Shown here: positions 6,667 through 14,859 of the stretch, piece by piece
Position numbering within the stretch: position 1 is the stretch's first letter
Layout: every line of letters begins with the position of its first letter
Assembly (NCBI GenBank): GCA_040766655.1
Contig: JAXGQB010000012.1
Location: 62,001 to 126,000 of the forward strand
DNA length: 64,000 bases
Origin: JALOOB01 sp040766655
Lineage (GTDB): Bacteria; Chloroflexota; Anaerolineae; CG2-30-64-16
Direction of reading: 5' to 3'
Notes under the pieces: model-generated
Seen by the model: the letters and a program-made list of their open reading frames with translations, nothing else
Told to the model about the DNA's origin: nothing
The model's database searches: none
Program-made: the position numbers and the translations under genes

Positions 6667-8988
6667 TCACGGTTGCCCGGTCAGGTCCCAGCTCAGCCGC
6701 CAGGGGCCGTGAACGTACTCCGTGTAGCCGTTGACTTCGACTTGGTACATGCCCGGCACGATCTCGCCCGTGGCCGGATCCATGACGGCGAACCCTGGCG
6801 CCAGCGTGCATGGCCCCTGCCCCAGCGCGTCCAGGGTCGGCGCGCCCGCGCCGCTGGGTCCGGTAATGCGGAGGCCGCAGAACCCGAAGAGGCCCGGCCG
6901 TCCGCTGCCGGCCGCAGGCTGCGGGACAAGCATCAGATAAACGCCCTCATTGACGGCTACGAGCTGCGCCTCGGCGAAATGCGAGGTGTAGCCGCCGATC
7001 TTGAATGAAATGTCCACCGGCCAGGGGGCGCTCTGCGACGGCCGCCCGGCCTGGGCCTGGAGTTGGATGTCCGACGGCACCGTGAGGTTGAAGCTGGCGC
7101 GGCCGGGGCGCAGCACCGCGATGCCCGGAAAGGTCACGGTGACACGGCGGGCCAGCGGCGCCAACGGCGGCAGCGTCAGCGCCTGGACGCCCGGCTCCGG
7201 CCCAACATCGGGTGCGTCCGTTTCACCGGCCGGCCGCCAGGCGACATCAGCCACGTCGCCAGCGTAACGCGTACCCTGTTCGTCCGTCACGGTCAGCATC
7301 TGTTGCGCCGAACCCGGATCGCGCCGGATGAGCTGATAGAGCTGCACGTCCGCAGGGGGATCGCGCAGGTCAGCCACGACCCGGATCAAGCGGTCCGTGT
7401 GGATGGCTTTCCTGACCCGCAAGGTGAGGCCGTGGTGCGTGTCGGTGGCGGCTGCCGGCCGCAGGGTGATCGGCACGGCCGGAGCGGCCCCGCGGCCCGG
7501 CACAGCCCAGCTCAGCCGCCACGGGCCAGGCACGGTCACGTCGACGCTCTCGATCTGCACCGGAATAGCTGTGGCCGTCAGCGGCATGTCTGGATTCAGG
7601 TCGAGGCTGAAGCGCAGCTTCTGGCCGGCGTCGTCGTAGCTGCTCGCTGCGCCGAGCCAGAGCCCGGAGTCCGCTGGCCCTGGGCTGATGGCTGTCAACG
7701 TGCGCCCATCTTGTCCGGTGATGCCCGTAAGCTCGAGCGCCAGCGCCAGGCGGCCGGTCGCTTGCTCCACCAGCCGGGCGCCGGTGACATGCACCGGGAA
7801 GCCGGCGATATCGAGCCGGGTGTCCAGCGGCCACCGGTCGCCGGCTCGCACACCCACCGGCAGGGCCACCTCGAAGGTCGCGTCGACCGGCATGGAGACC
7901 CGGAGGCTGTCAATCGTCAAAGTCAGGTGCGTTGCGAGCGCACTCACCGCCGAAAAGGCCAGTTCCTGCTCCAGAACGGTCGGCGGTGGGGCGGGCGTGG
8001 CGCCTGCTTCGACGTGAATGACCTCAACCGCCACCGTGGAGTCGCCGGCTGCAGGCGCCGCCTCCCGATACAAATGTCCTACATCGTCGCGCAGCACCGG
8101 CAGCGTCATACCGCCGCTCACGCTCCAGATCTGCCAGGTCGGGTCGGTCCAAACGCCGCGGAGCGTAAGCGCGGTCGTCTGCGGGCTGTGCGCGACCTGC
8201 AAGACGCTGAGGGTGATGCCCGCCTGCGTGTCGCTGGCGCCGGCCGGCTGATACGGCTCGGCAAAGAGCTGGGAGACCAGCGGGCCGGTGACGGGACGCA
8301 GCGCCAGCGCGACGGCCCAGTTCTCAGGCGCGGCGCCTGGCGGCAGCAGCGGCAGGCGGTCCAGCTCCAGGGTGGCGGTGTAGACGTTGGATGGCAGCGG
8401 AGGGAATGCGATCGTGGCGGCGCCCCAGCGCAGCGCATAGTCGCCGGCGTTCAGGCTGCTGCCATCGGGCAGGCGCAATCGGGCGGCAAAGTCCGCTGCG
8501 CTGCGGGCAGAGCTGTCCTGGGCGGGCAGGCCCCGGCTGCTCAGCACCACGCTCGTGCGGCCGGCGTCGGCGATGGCCTGCTCGACGCGCAGCGTCACGC
8601 CATCACGTTCGATCTGCACCGGCGCCACGAGCACACGCGCGTCCGCCAAGTTCACGAAACCGATGCCTGGCACGTAACCGAGCAGGCGTTGCACTTGGGC
8701 CCACACGCGCTGGGGGCCGAGCGCGCCCACGACGAGCGCCAGGACCACCAGCAGCGCGGCCATCCCGGTCGCCCAGCGCAGGCTGCGCGGCGTCGCGCGC
8801 CAGCGCTGCCAGAACCGCAGCGCTGGCTCGTGGCGAGTTTGTGAGCCGGTTGCGGCCACGGCTTGCGCGTTCAACTGCCGTTCCAACCGCTCGACGAATG
8901 CCGGCGCAGGGTCGCCTGTGGCGTAATGGCGCAGCAGTGCCCGCTCCACCCCTTGCTCGGCGGGGTTTAGTTCCACATCAGCGCGCAT
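6667..8988 (-). CDS. anti-sigma-like transmembrane protein with a large extracellular part
   Basis: 773 residues from the ATG at 8988, which overlaps the end of the sigma factor gene by 11 nt. Layout: cytoplasmic ~1-72, one membrane segment ~73-95 (GMAALLVVLALVVGALG), then a long extracytoplasmic region. Just after the membrane is QVQRLLGYVPGIGFVNL, typical of DUF4179-type proteins encoded next to ECF sigma factors. The rest contains repeated beta-sandwich-like units; GPWRLSW occurs twice, once at the C-terminus. No HxxxCxxC zinc finger is seen, unlike the partner pair upstream. It probably holds its sigma factor at the membrane and senses an envelope signal. Confidence 0.75.
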   Translation of the reverse strand: MRADVELNPAEQGVERALLRHYATGDPAPAFVERLERQLNAQAVAATGSQTRHEPALRFWQRWRATPRSLRWATGMAALLVVLALVVGALGPQRVWAQVQRLLGYVPGIGFVNLADARVLVAPVQIERDGVTLRVEQAIADAGRTSVVLSSRGLPAQDSSARSAADFAARLRLPDGSSLNAGDYALRWGAATIAFPPLPSNVYTATLELDRLPLLPPGAAPENWAVALALRPVTGPLVSQLFAEPYQPAGASDTQAGITLSVLQVAHSPQTTALTLRGVWTDPTWQIWSVSGGMTLPVLRDDVGHLYREAAPAAGDSTVAVEVIHVEAGATPAPPPTVLEQELAFSAVSALATHLTLTIDSLRVSMPVDATFEVALPVGVRAGDRWPLDTRLDIAGFPVHVTGARLVEQATGRLALALELTGITGQDGRTLTAISPGPADSGLWLGAASSYDDAGQKLRFSLDLNPDMPLTATAIPVQIESVDVTVPGPWRLSWAVPGRGAAPAVPITLRPAAATDTHHGLTLRVRKAIHTDRLIRVVADLRDPPADVQLYQLIRRDPGSAQQMLTVTDEQGTRYAGDVADVAWRPAGETDAPDVGPEPGVQALTLPPLAPLARRVTVTFPGIAVLRPGRASFNLTVPSDIQLQAQAGRPSQSAPWPVDISFKIGGYTSHFAEAQLVAVNEGVYLMLVPQPAAGSGRPGLFGFCGLRITGPSGAGAPTLDALGQGPCTLAPGFAVMDPATGEIVPGMYQVEVNGYTEYVHGPWRLSWDLTGQP

Positions 8989-9586
8989 AGTCTCCCTCCC
9001 ATTCGTCGTGCAGCCGGGCCAGGAGGCGGTGGACTGCCATCTTGACGGCCGCCTCACGTTTGCCGAGAATCTCGCCGATCGCGCGGTAGGTCAGGCCCGC
9101 GGCGTAGCGCAACCGCAGCAGTTCACGCTGCACCTCGTCCAGCCGGGCGAGCTGCCGCGCCAAGTCGGCCGACATTTCATCGGCCAGCATCTGGGCGAGA
9201 GGGTCGGGATCATGCGCGGGAGGATCTGCCAGGTCATCCAGTTGCGCCGTGGGATGTGCGCGGCGATGATGGCCCGCTACCGTGCGGCGGGCGATGCTGA
9301 AGAGCCAGCCCGCAAATGCGCCGCGCTCGCGATACGCGGGCAGCCCGCGCAGCGCGGCCGTGAACACCTCGGCGGTCAGGTCCTCTGCATCCGCCCGGTT
9401 GCCGACGCGGCTGTAGATGTAGCGATGCACCGGCCCCACGTAACGCCGGTAAAGCTGGGCGAACGCCGCAGGGCGCCGCTGCGCCTCCTGCACCAGCCAG
9501 GCGTCGTCAGTGGGCGCGGGTTGCGTTGTATCCGTCAAAGCCAGCTCAGCCACGGCTCCTCCCTGGTTCGTTCGATCTTCTGTCAT
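8978..9586 (-). CDS. ECF-type RNA polymerase sigma factor
   Basis: 202 residues. Region 2 (~35-100: FAQLYRRYVGPVHRYIYSRV, DAEDLTAEVF, GWLFSIARR) binds core polymerase and the -10 element. Region 4 (~150-198: LRYAAGLTYRAIGEILGKRE, AVKMAVHRLLARL) carries the helix-turn-helix for the -35 element. The ATG at 9586 starts a normal-length ECF sigma; upstream codons extend into the preceding gene. Its stop overlaps the anti-sigma-like gene by 11 nt, and the previous anti-sigma gene ends 31 bp upstream, so it probably shares a transcript with another sigma/anti-sigma pair. Confidence 0.92.
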   Translation of the reverse strand: MTEDRTNQGGAVAELALTDTTQPAPTDDAWLVQEAQRRPAAFAQLYRRYVGPVHRYIYSRVGNRADAEDLTAEVFTAALRGLPAYRERGAFAGWLFSIARRTVAGHHRRAHPTAQLDDLADPPAHDPDPLAQMLADEMSADLARQLARLDEVQRELLRLRYAAGLTYRAIGEILGKREAAVKMAVHRLLARLHDEWEGDYAR

Positions 9587-9617
9587 AGATATCGCGGGAG
9601 GAGCGAAAAGGTAACAC

Positions 9618-12083
9618 TCAAGGTTGGGCTGGCCCTGCGCGCAGCCTCGTGCCGATGCGGAACGCGGCCACGACTTCCTCGAAGATGAGCAACTCGGAAT
9701 CGGTCGTGTAGTAGGTCCCCAGGACAAGTGCACCCGCACCCAGCCTGACCAACACGCGACGGTCCTTCGTGCCTGCGGCTATCCCCCAGGGACGCTCGTT
9801 CTCCACCACGATCGCGCTGAGCCCGTCCACCGTCACATCGGCAAGCCGGGCGTACCTGTGATATTGCTCGTACCCGGTCGGCGCGCGGGGACTGGTGAAC
9901 TGCTCGCCCACGGCGGCCGCGAAGGCCGCGGCTAGCTCGTCCGGGCTCCACCAGTTGTACGCCGACGCATCCTCGTTCATGAAGCCCGGCGGCAGCAGCG
10001 TAATGTAGAACGCAGGCGGCGCCACGGGATTCTCGGTGGGCGGGCCGGCCACGCAGTAGAGGCGGCTCAGCGCGGTCACCTGGCACTGCTCCCAGCTTGC
10101 CGGCCGCGTGAACTGAACGCCGAGAGCCTCGTCCGCGTCGGACACGAAGCCCGGCGCAACCGTGGGCGCGGGCGCCGGCGCCGCCAGCGGCGTGGGCAGG
10201 GGCAGCGCAAGGTCGGCGGTGATGGTCTGATAGAGCTGCGGGTCGAGGTAGGGCTGCGCGCTGCCCAGGAGGAAGCGCTCGACCGCACGATCCGGGTCGG
10301 CCAGGCAGGTCGCCTGTGGATTGGCGCCGGGATGGCCGAACCAGAGCGTGCCGCCGAACGCGGTCATCCGGCTCTCGTCAGCCATGCCGAGTCCGACGAC
10401 GACCCCGCGATAGCCGAGCTGGCCCGGCATGGGCGGGCACTCGACCGCGGGCAGCCCTTCGAGCAGCGCCCCCAGCTGGGCCAGGTCGAGCTCGTTGAGG
10501 TCCCACCGCGGGTTGTCGGCGCGGCCCGAATAGAGGTCGATGTGCGCGCCCGCGGCGCTGACGTCCGGCCGGGGCGGGATGATTTCCGCCGCGCCCAGCG
10601 GCGGCAGCGTGGGCAGGGTCAGCCGGCGCCGCGCATGCTGCTCCAATCGGGACAGCATCGCTTCGGGCAGCCGGCCAAAGATCTGCTCCTGCACGTCGGC
10701 CGGGAACAGCGCCCGCACGTCCTCCGGGTAGTACGTTCCGTCGCGCGGGATGCGCGCGGTGACGGTGTGGCCGTCGTCCGCCAGGGCGAGCACCGCGGGC
10801 AGGCTGGCCGCCGCGATGTCTGTCTCGGGTTGATTCGCCGCGCACAAGGCCCACACGTAGACTTCCCGCTCGGTGTGGCCCAGGACCCGCCAGTCGCACA
10901 CGCCGTTCGCCAGCGTGGCGGGCAGGATGGCCCGCACGAGCGCGGTCTCGTAATCGCGCCAGGTGTGCGCCAGCCCGTTGGCCGGCGGCAGGAGGTCGCC
11001 GGCGGCTGTCACGTTGACGACGGTGGCCGCCCCGGCCGTGGCCATCGCCTGCGGCTCCGCGGTGGGCGCTGGCGATCCGAAAGGAACGGGCGACACCGCG
11101 GCGGCCGCCGCTTGCCACAAGGGCGGCGCGACGTTGCCGGGATCGAGCGGAATCGCACGGGCGCTCTCGACCATCGTCGCGAAGTCGTCCACGATCCCTG
11201 CAGCCTCCAGGCGGTCCATCGTGGCGTACGGCCCGGTGGCAAGCAGGACGATGACGAGAGGCTTGCCATCGTCCACCTTGTAAGAAGAAAGCATGAGCAT
11301 CGGAGCAGGGCCTTCCGGGGCGTCGAGCGTCAGATAGATGCGCGCCGTGGGGAAGCTGCGTACCAAGGTCACCGTTCCCGTGGGGAAGCTGCGTACGATG
11401 GTCACTGTTCCGCCTGCGCTGGCCATGGCCTGCTCAATACTCGCGATCCAGCCTTCGAACGTCGGATTTTTCCTGAAGAGATCCAGGATGATGGAGGGTG
11501 AGCCGCTTCCAGTTGGCGCCACTTCTGCCAGGGCTGCATCAACGACCGATATCGCCACGAAATCAGTCCCCTGAGCAGAGTCCGGCATCCAGAACAGGCG
11601 CGCGCCGCTCTGGTCAGTCGCATTCCAATCTGCCGGACGCAACATCTGGTAGCCATACACGCCGTCCGTCTGCCAGATCAGGCTGCCCACCTCGGCGCTC
11701 TTCGCCGCCGGGATTGAGCCCTGGCCCCGGGGAAGGCCGGCGGCAGGATCGCCCGGAAGCAGCGTGCTCCACACCGCAACGACCAACACCAGCACGGCTG
11801 CCGCCGCGGCAAGGCCGTAGAGCCAGGGTCCCGGTCGACCGCGCGCCGGTCGCGCCGGCACCCCGGCCCTCTCGTCGCGGACCGCGGCATCGTAGCCGGC
11901 CCGGAAGGCCGGGGAGGGATAAGGATCCCGCAGGCCCTGCAGATCCCCATCCATCGCCCGGTATTCGGCCAGCCGGGCCGCGCATTCGGGGCAGGCCGCC
12001 ACGTGCGCGTCCACCGCTTCGCGCTCTGCGCCGCGCAAGCCGCGATAGTCCGCCAGCAGCAGTTCGATCGTGGCGTGGTTCAT
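9618..12083 (-). CDS. zinc-finger anti-sigma factor with large extracellular domain
   Basis: 821 residues. The N-terminus carries a zf-HC2 anti-sigma motif, H27-x3-C31-x2-C34 (DAHVAACPECAARL), which usually clamps an ECF sigma. A membrane segment lies at ~87-109 (AAAAAVLVLVVAVWSTLL). Nearly 700 residues follow outside the membrane, mostly unrecognised beta-rich sequence with Pro/Ala-rich linkers (about residues 325 and 620) that divide it into two or three domains. The ATG at 12083 overlaps the sigma gene stop as ATGA, indicating translational coupling. The long sensor part is unusual, since most anti-sigma factors end soon after the membrane. Confidence 0.85.
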   Translation of the reverse strand: MNHATIELLLADYRGLRGAEREAVDAHVAACPECAARLAEYRAMDGDLQGLRDPYPSPAFRAGYDAAVRDERAGVPARPARGRPGPWLYGLAAAAAVLVLVVAVWSTLLPGDPAAGLPRGQGSIPAAKSAEVGSLIWQTDGVYGYQMLRPADWNATDQSGARLFWMPDSAQGTDFVAISVVDAALAEVAPTGSGSPSIILDLFRKNPTFEGWIASIEQAMASAGGTVTIVRSFPTGTVTLVRSFPTARIYLTLDAPEGPAPMLMLSSYKVDDGKPLVIVLLATGPYATMDRLEAAGIVDDFATMVESARAIPLDPGNVAPPLWQAAAAAVSPVPFGSPAPTAEPQAMATAGAATVVNVTAAGDLLPPANGLAHTWRDYETALVRAILPATLANGVCDWRVLGHTEREVYVWALCAANQPETDIAAASLPAVLALADDGHTVTARIPRDGTYYPEDVRALFPADVQEQIFGRLPEAMLSRLEQHARRRLTLPTLPPLGAAEIIPPRPDVSAAGAHIDLYSGRADNPRWDLNELDLAQLGALLEGLPAVECPPMPGQLGYRGVVVGLGMADESRMTAFGGTLWFGHPGANPQATCLADPDRAVERFLLGSAQPYLDPQLYQTITADLALPLPTPLAAPAPAPTVAPGFVSDADEALGVQFTRPASWEQCQVTALSRLYCVAGPPTENPVAPPAFYITLLPPGFMNEDASAYNWWSPDELAAAFAAAVGEQFTSPRAPTGYEQYHRYARLADVTVDGLSAIVVENERPWGIAAGTKDRRVLVRLGAGALVLGTYYTTDSELLIFEEVVAAFRIGTRLRAGPAQP

Positions 12084-12628
12084 GCTTGGTCTTCCTTCCG
12101 GTACACCTGCCGGAACAGGGTGCGCGCCCGGTGCAACCGCATCCGGGTTGCGCCTTCGCTGACGTTCAACGCCTCGGCCACTTCCGAAATCCTGAAACCG
12201 TGGTGTGCATAGAGCAGAAGTGGCGCACGATAGTCCGGTGGCAGCGCGGCGAGCGCCGTCTCGATGAGCGTCTGACGGCCGACTTCCTCCGCCAGGTTGC
12301 CGTTGGCCGGCCGCTCCTCCGAGTGCCACGGCAGCCAGGCGAACCGGCGCCTGCGCTTGAGCGCATTGAGTGCAAGGTTCGTCGCGATGCGGTAGAGCCA
12401 GGCGCGCGGATTGTCGAGATGCGCGATCTGGTCGCGCGCTCGGTACACGGCCAGGAAAGTGTCTTGCGCCAGGTCCTGGGCCGTCTCCCGGTCGCCGATC
12501 ATGCGCAGGAGATAGGCGAAGATCTCGTTCGCGTACCGCTCGAACAGGTGCGTGGCCAGTTCCTCAGCGTCGCTGGGGATGGCGGCCGGCGCTGCGACGG
12601 CGGCCCCGTCGTAGGGTTGGTTGGACAT
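12080..12628 (-). CDS. ECF-type RNA polymerase sigma factor
   Basis: 182 residues with sigma region 2 (~28-95: LFERYANEIFAYLLRMIGD, AQDLAQDTFLAVYR, AWLYRIATNLALN) and region 4 (~120-175: ALAALPPDYRAPLLLYAHHG, ISEVAEALNVSEGATRMRL). The start at 12628 gives the usual ECF length. Its gene is the first of a long minus-strand series: it overlaps its zinc-finger anti-sigma by 4 nt, and a second sigma/anti-sigma pair follows. Gene arrays of this kind often autoregulate through the first sigma, but no promoter repeat was recognised upstream. Confidence 0.93.
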   Translation of the reverse strand: MSNQPYDGAAVAAPAAIPSDAEELATHLFERYANEIFAYLLRMIGDRETAQDLAQDTFLAVYRARDQIAHLDNPRAWLYRIATNLALNALKRRRRFAWLPWHSEERPANGNLAEEVGRQTLIETALAALPPDYRAPLLLYAHHGFRISEVAEALNVSEGATRMRLHRARTLFRQVYRKEDQA

Positions 12629-12761
12629 GGTGTTGGGCTCCCCGGCCCCATCGCTTCAGGTCGTCTGCACGTGCTTCTGAATGATATGACAATCGGCGGG
12701 CCGGATTAATCACGCGTTCTCGACAGCGGTGAAAATCCTGCTTGTTAGTTGCGCCGGCAGA

Positions 12762-13145
12762 TCAGAAGTTTGTGCCTCTGTACGGCACGCCGTAGAACGT
12801 GGGGCCGAGCAATTCCTCGATGCGCACCCGGTCCTGGTGCGACGGATACTCAATGGACAGGTAACCCTTGCCGGGACACGCCGCGCCGGCATCCGAGACT
12901 CTGACAAAGATCAAGCCGGGGTGAATGTTCTCAACCGCTTGAACCGTGGCGCGGTGTTCCTCGACGAGGCGCTGCAGCGCCTCCAGAGTGGGCAGTTCCG
13001 CACAAGAGGCCGTGAGGGGAATATTGTCATAAACGGCGCTTGCGATAAAACGCTGCAGCACGTGCCAGCGTGCTTCGATGAGCACTGCCAGCAGGGCCAG
13101 AATAAGCAGGGCCAGGAGCAGGCCGCGTTTTCCCGATCTGATCAT
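12762..13145 (-). CDS. small membrane-anchored protein of unknown function
   Basis: 127 residues: an N-terminal hydrophobic anchor (GLLLALLILALLAVLI, ~8-24) followed by a soluble extracytoplasmic domain with two Cys residues (TASCAEL and GAACPGKG) that could form a disulfide. No family recognised. The ATG at 13145 is followed directly by MIRSGKR, a positively charged inside end. It lies 73 bp after the membrane gene ending at 13219 and ~130 bp before the sigma gene, all on the minus strand. Confidence 0.6.
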   Translation of the reverse strand: MIRSGKRGLLLALLILALLAVLIEARWHVLQRFIASAVYDNIPLTASCAELPTLEALQRLVEEHRATVQAVENIHPGLIFVRVSDAGAACPGKGYLSIEYPSHQDRVRIEELLGPTFYGVPYRGTNF

Positions 13146-13218
13146 GATAAGATACTCCCTTCTATGCTCACGCCATACCCTCCCGGGATGAAAAGTACGG
13201 CAGGTTCCGCAGCGCTGT

Positions 13219-13743
13219 TCACGGTGTTATCACGCGTCCGATGCCCAGGCCAAGCGAGAGGACCACGGTTGCGAACACGAGGGCCGCGACGACTGCCACC
13301 AGCAGGACGGACCAGGCACGTGACCCGTGCGACGCGTCCGCCTCGGTGCGGCTGCTGAAGGCGAAGGCAAGGCCGGCGAGGATGAACGGGGCAGCCATCA
13401 CCACGCCGAACGCGCCGAGAAAGGTCGACACGCCGGCGTTGGCTATCCAGTTGACCGCGATGTAGGCGCTGCAGGCGGCGATCGCGATGATCCCGCCGAA
13501 TCGCGGCCGGCGCCAGGCAATCAGCAGACCGGCGCAGGCGAGCAGGCCAAGCGCGAGCAGGACCCATCCGTGCAGAGCCATCGGGTCTTCCGGCACGATC
13601 ACCGCGAACGCGGTGAACGCCGCCCAGGCCAGTGTGAGGATCACGCCGCTGATGCGGGCGCTGAGGTTGGCGCCAAGGTTGGCGCCTGACCGGGCTCCTG
13701 GCCCGGCGCTGACATCGAGGTTGGTGCGGGCAGAACGTTGCAT
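13219..13743 (-). CDS. membrane protein, paralogue of the one at 4804
   Basis: 174 residues with about five hydrophobic segments. The start at 13743 is set by AAGGAG ~7 nt upstream. An N-terminal ~30-residue cytoplasmic tail rich in Gly, Ala and Asn (GANLGANLSAR) precedes the region shared with the protein at 4804-5253: PEDPMALHGWVLLALGLLAC, AWRRPRFGGIIAI, and a final G-VITP. The two paralogues lie on either side of the double sigma cluster. Role unknown. Confidence 0.7.
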   Translation of the reverse strand: MQRSARTNLDVSAGPGARSGANLGANLSARISGVILTLAWAAFTAFAVIVPEDPMALHGWVLLALGLLACAGLLIAWRRPRFGGIIAIAACSAYIAVNWIANAGVSTFLGAFGVVMAAPFILAGLAFAFSSRTEADASHGSRAWSVLLVAVVAALVFATVVLSLGLGIGRVITP

Positions 13744-13804
13744 CGCCAACTCCTTTGCGTTGCTTAATCCCGATAACGTCTGCGCGCGCGGCACGGTTCC
13801 ATCC

Positions 13805-14089
13805 TCAGCCAACGCCGAGCCGGATGGTTACCGTGTCGCCCTGGTCGAGGCCTTCCGCCTGCCTGACGCTCGCCTTGAGTGGGACGATGTAGAGGCCGTC
13901 TTTGGGGAAGAGTGAGGTCGTAAACGCCGTTCCGCCGATCCGGACGCGCACCGGGATGACCCCCCACCCGTAGGTCACCATAGCCGAGACCGATTTCAGC
14001 ATCCGGCTCTCCTGCTCAGGGACTGTTACGAAGTAGAACGGGGACGGCCCGCGCCAGTACCAGATCTCACCGCTGAATTCGATATCCAT
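13805..14089 (-). CDS. DUF1905 family protein
   Basis: 94 residues forming the whole DUF1905 beta-barrel-like domain (MDIEFSGEIWYWRGPSPFYF, then GWGVIPVRVRIGGTAFTTSL, PKDGLYIVPLKASVR and GDTVTIRLGVG). The family has no settled activity and is often fused to or found near YdeI-type proteins. The ATG at 14089 has no Shine-Dalgarno sequence. An extended -10 element ends exactly 6 nt before it, so the transcript is predicted to be leaderless. It is 80 bp downstream of the Crp/Fnr gene but appears to have its own promoter. Confidence 0.85.
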   Translation of the reverse strand: MDIEFSGEIWYWRGPSPFYFVTVPEQESRMLKSVSAMVTYGWGVIPVRVRIGGTAFTTSLFPKDGLYIVPLKASVRQAEGLDQGDTVTIRLGVG

Positions 14090-14095
14090 GGGGGC

Positions 14096-14104
14096 AGTAT
14101 AGCA
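14096..14104 (-). promoter_or_regulatory. extended -10 promoter giving a leaderless DUF1905 mRNA
   Basis: The minus strand reads TGCTATACT, then six bases (GCCCCC), then the ATG. A start point seven bases from the -10 box would fall on the A of the start codon. No good -35 is seen, as is common for TGn-extended promoters. Confidence 0.5.
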
Positions 14105-14169
14105 TGGACTTCCAGGTGGCGCGCTGGACAACCAGCTGCCGCCACCCCAGTGGTCCCAACCCTCGCAGG

Positions 14170-14859
14170 CTACATCCCATCGCCCACGGCCGCGAGGGCC
14201 GCGCGGTCCACGACCACGATGCGGTGCCGGTCGAACTCGATGAGGCCATCGTCGGCCAGCTCGCGCAGCGCGCGGCCGACCATCTCCCGCACCGTCCCGA
14301 GCCGCGCGGCGATCTCGGCCTGGGTCACCATCTGGCTCCGATCCAGTGTGTCGACCTTGGCGGCCTGTTCCGCCTCGGCCAGCAGTAGCCGCGCCAGCCG
14401 CGCCTTGACCGAGCGCAGCGACAGGTCCTCCACCATGGCGACCAGATGGCGGGCGCGCCGAGCGATCGACTCGATCAACGCCCAGGCCAGCTGCGGGTAT
14501 TGCTGTGCGAGGCGCTGCAGCGCATCCCGGGTGATCACCCAGAGGTTGGTCTCTACGATGGCGGCCGCGCTCGCCGGGTTCGGGCCGCCGTCGAGCACCG
14601 CGACATCGTTGAACGTCTCGCCCGCGGCCACGCGATGGAGGATCTGCTCCCGACCATTGGGCGATAACTTGTAGATCTTGACCGCGCCGGACGCGACGAT
14701 ATGCAGCCCGGCGCACGGCTCGCCTTCCAGAAAGATCAGCTGACCCCGACTTACGTGACGCGCCATGCAGGCCGCCGCCAGGCTGTCGAGCAACGGCTCT
14801 GGCAGTCCGCTGAAGTACGGCACGCGGCGCAGCAGCGCAGGGTCAGCAATGTGCGTCAT
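14170..14859 (-). CDS. Crp/Fnr family transcription regulator
   Basis: 229 residues. The N-terminal cyclic-nucleotide-binding-type beta-roll spans ~10-125 (IFLEGEPCAGLHIVASGAVK, HRVAAGETFNDVAVLDGGPN), and the C-terminal winged helix ~148-215 (TQAEIAARLGTVREMVGRAL). There is no N-terminal Cys cluster for an Fnr-type iron-sulfur centre. The cAMP phosphate-binding pattern is not canonical, so the ligand is unclear. Its ATG overlaps the stop of the acetate-CoA ligase gene as ATGA, so the two are translationally coupled. It may tune energy metabolism according to redox or nucleotide state (inference). Confidence 0.9.
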   Translation of the reverse strand: MTHIADPALLRRVPYFSGLPEPLLDSLAAACMARHVSRGQLIFLEGEPCAGLHIVASGAVKIYKLSPNGREQILHRVAAGETFNDVAVLDGGPNPASAAAIVETNLWVITRDALQRLAQQYPQLAWALIESIARRARHLVAMVEDLSLRSVKARLARLLLAEAEQAAKVDTLDRSQMVTQAEIAARLGTVREMVGRALRELADDGLIEFDRHRIVVVDRAALAAVGDGM

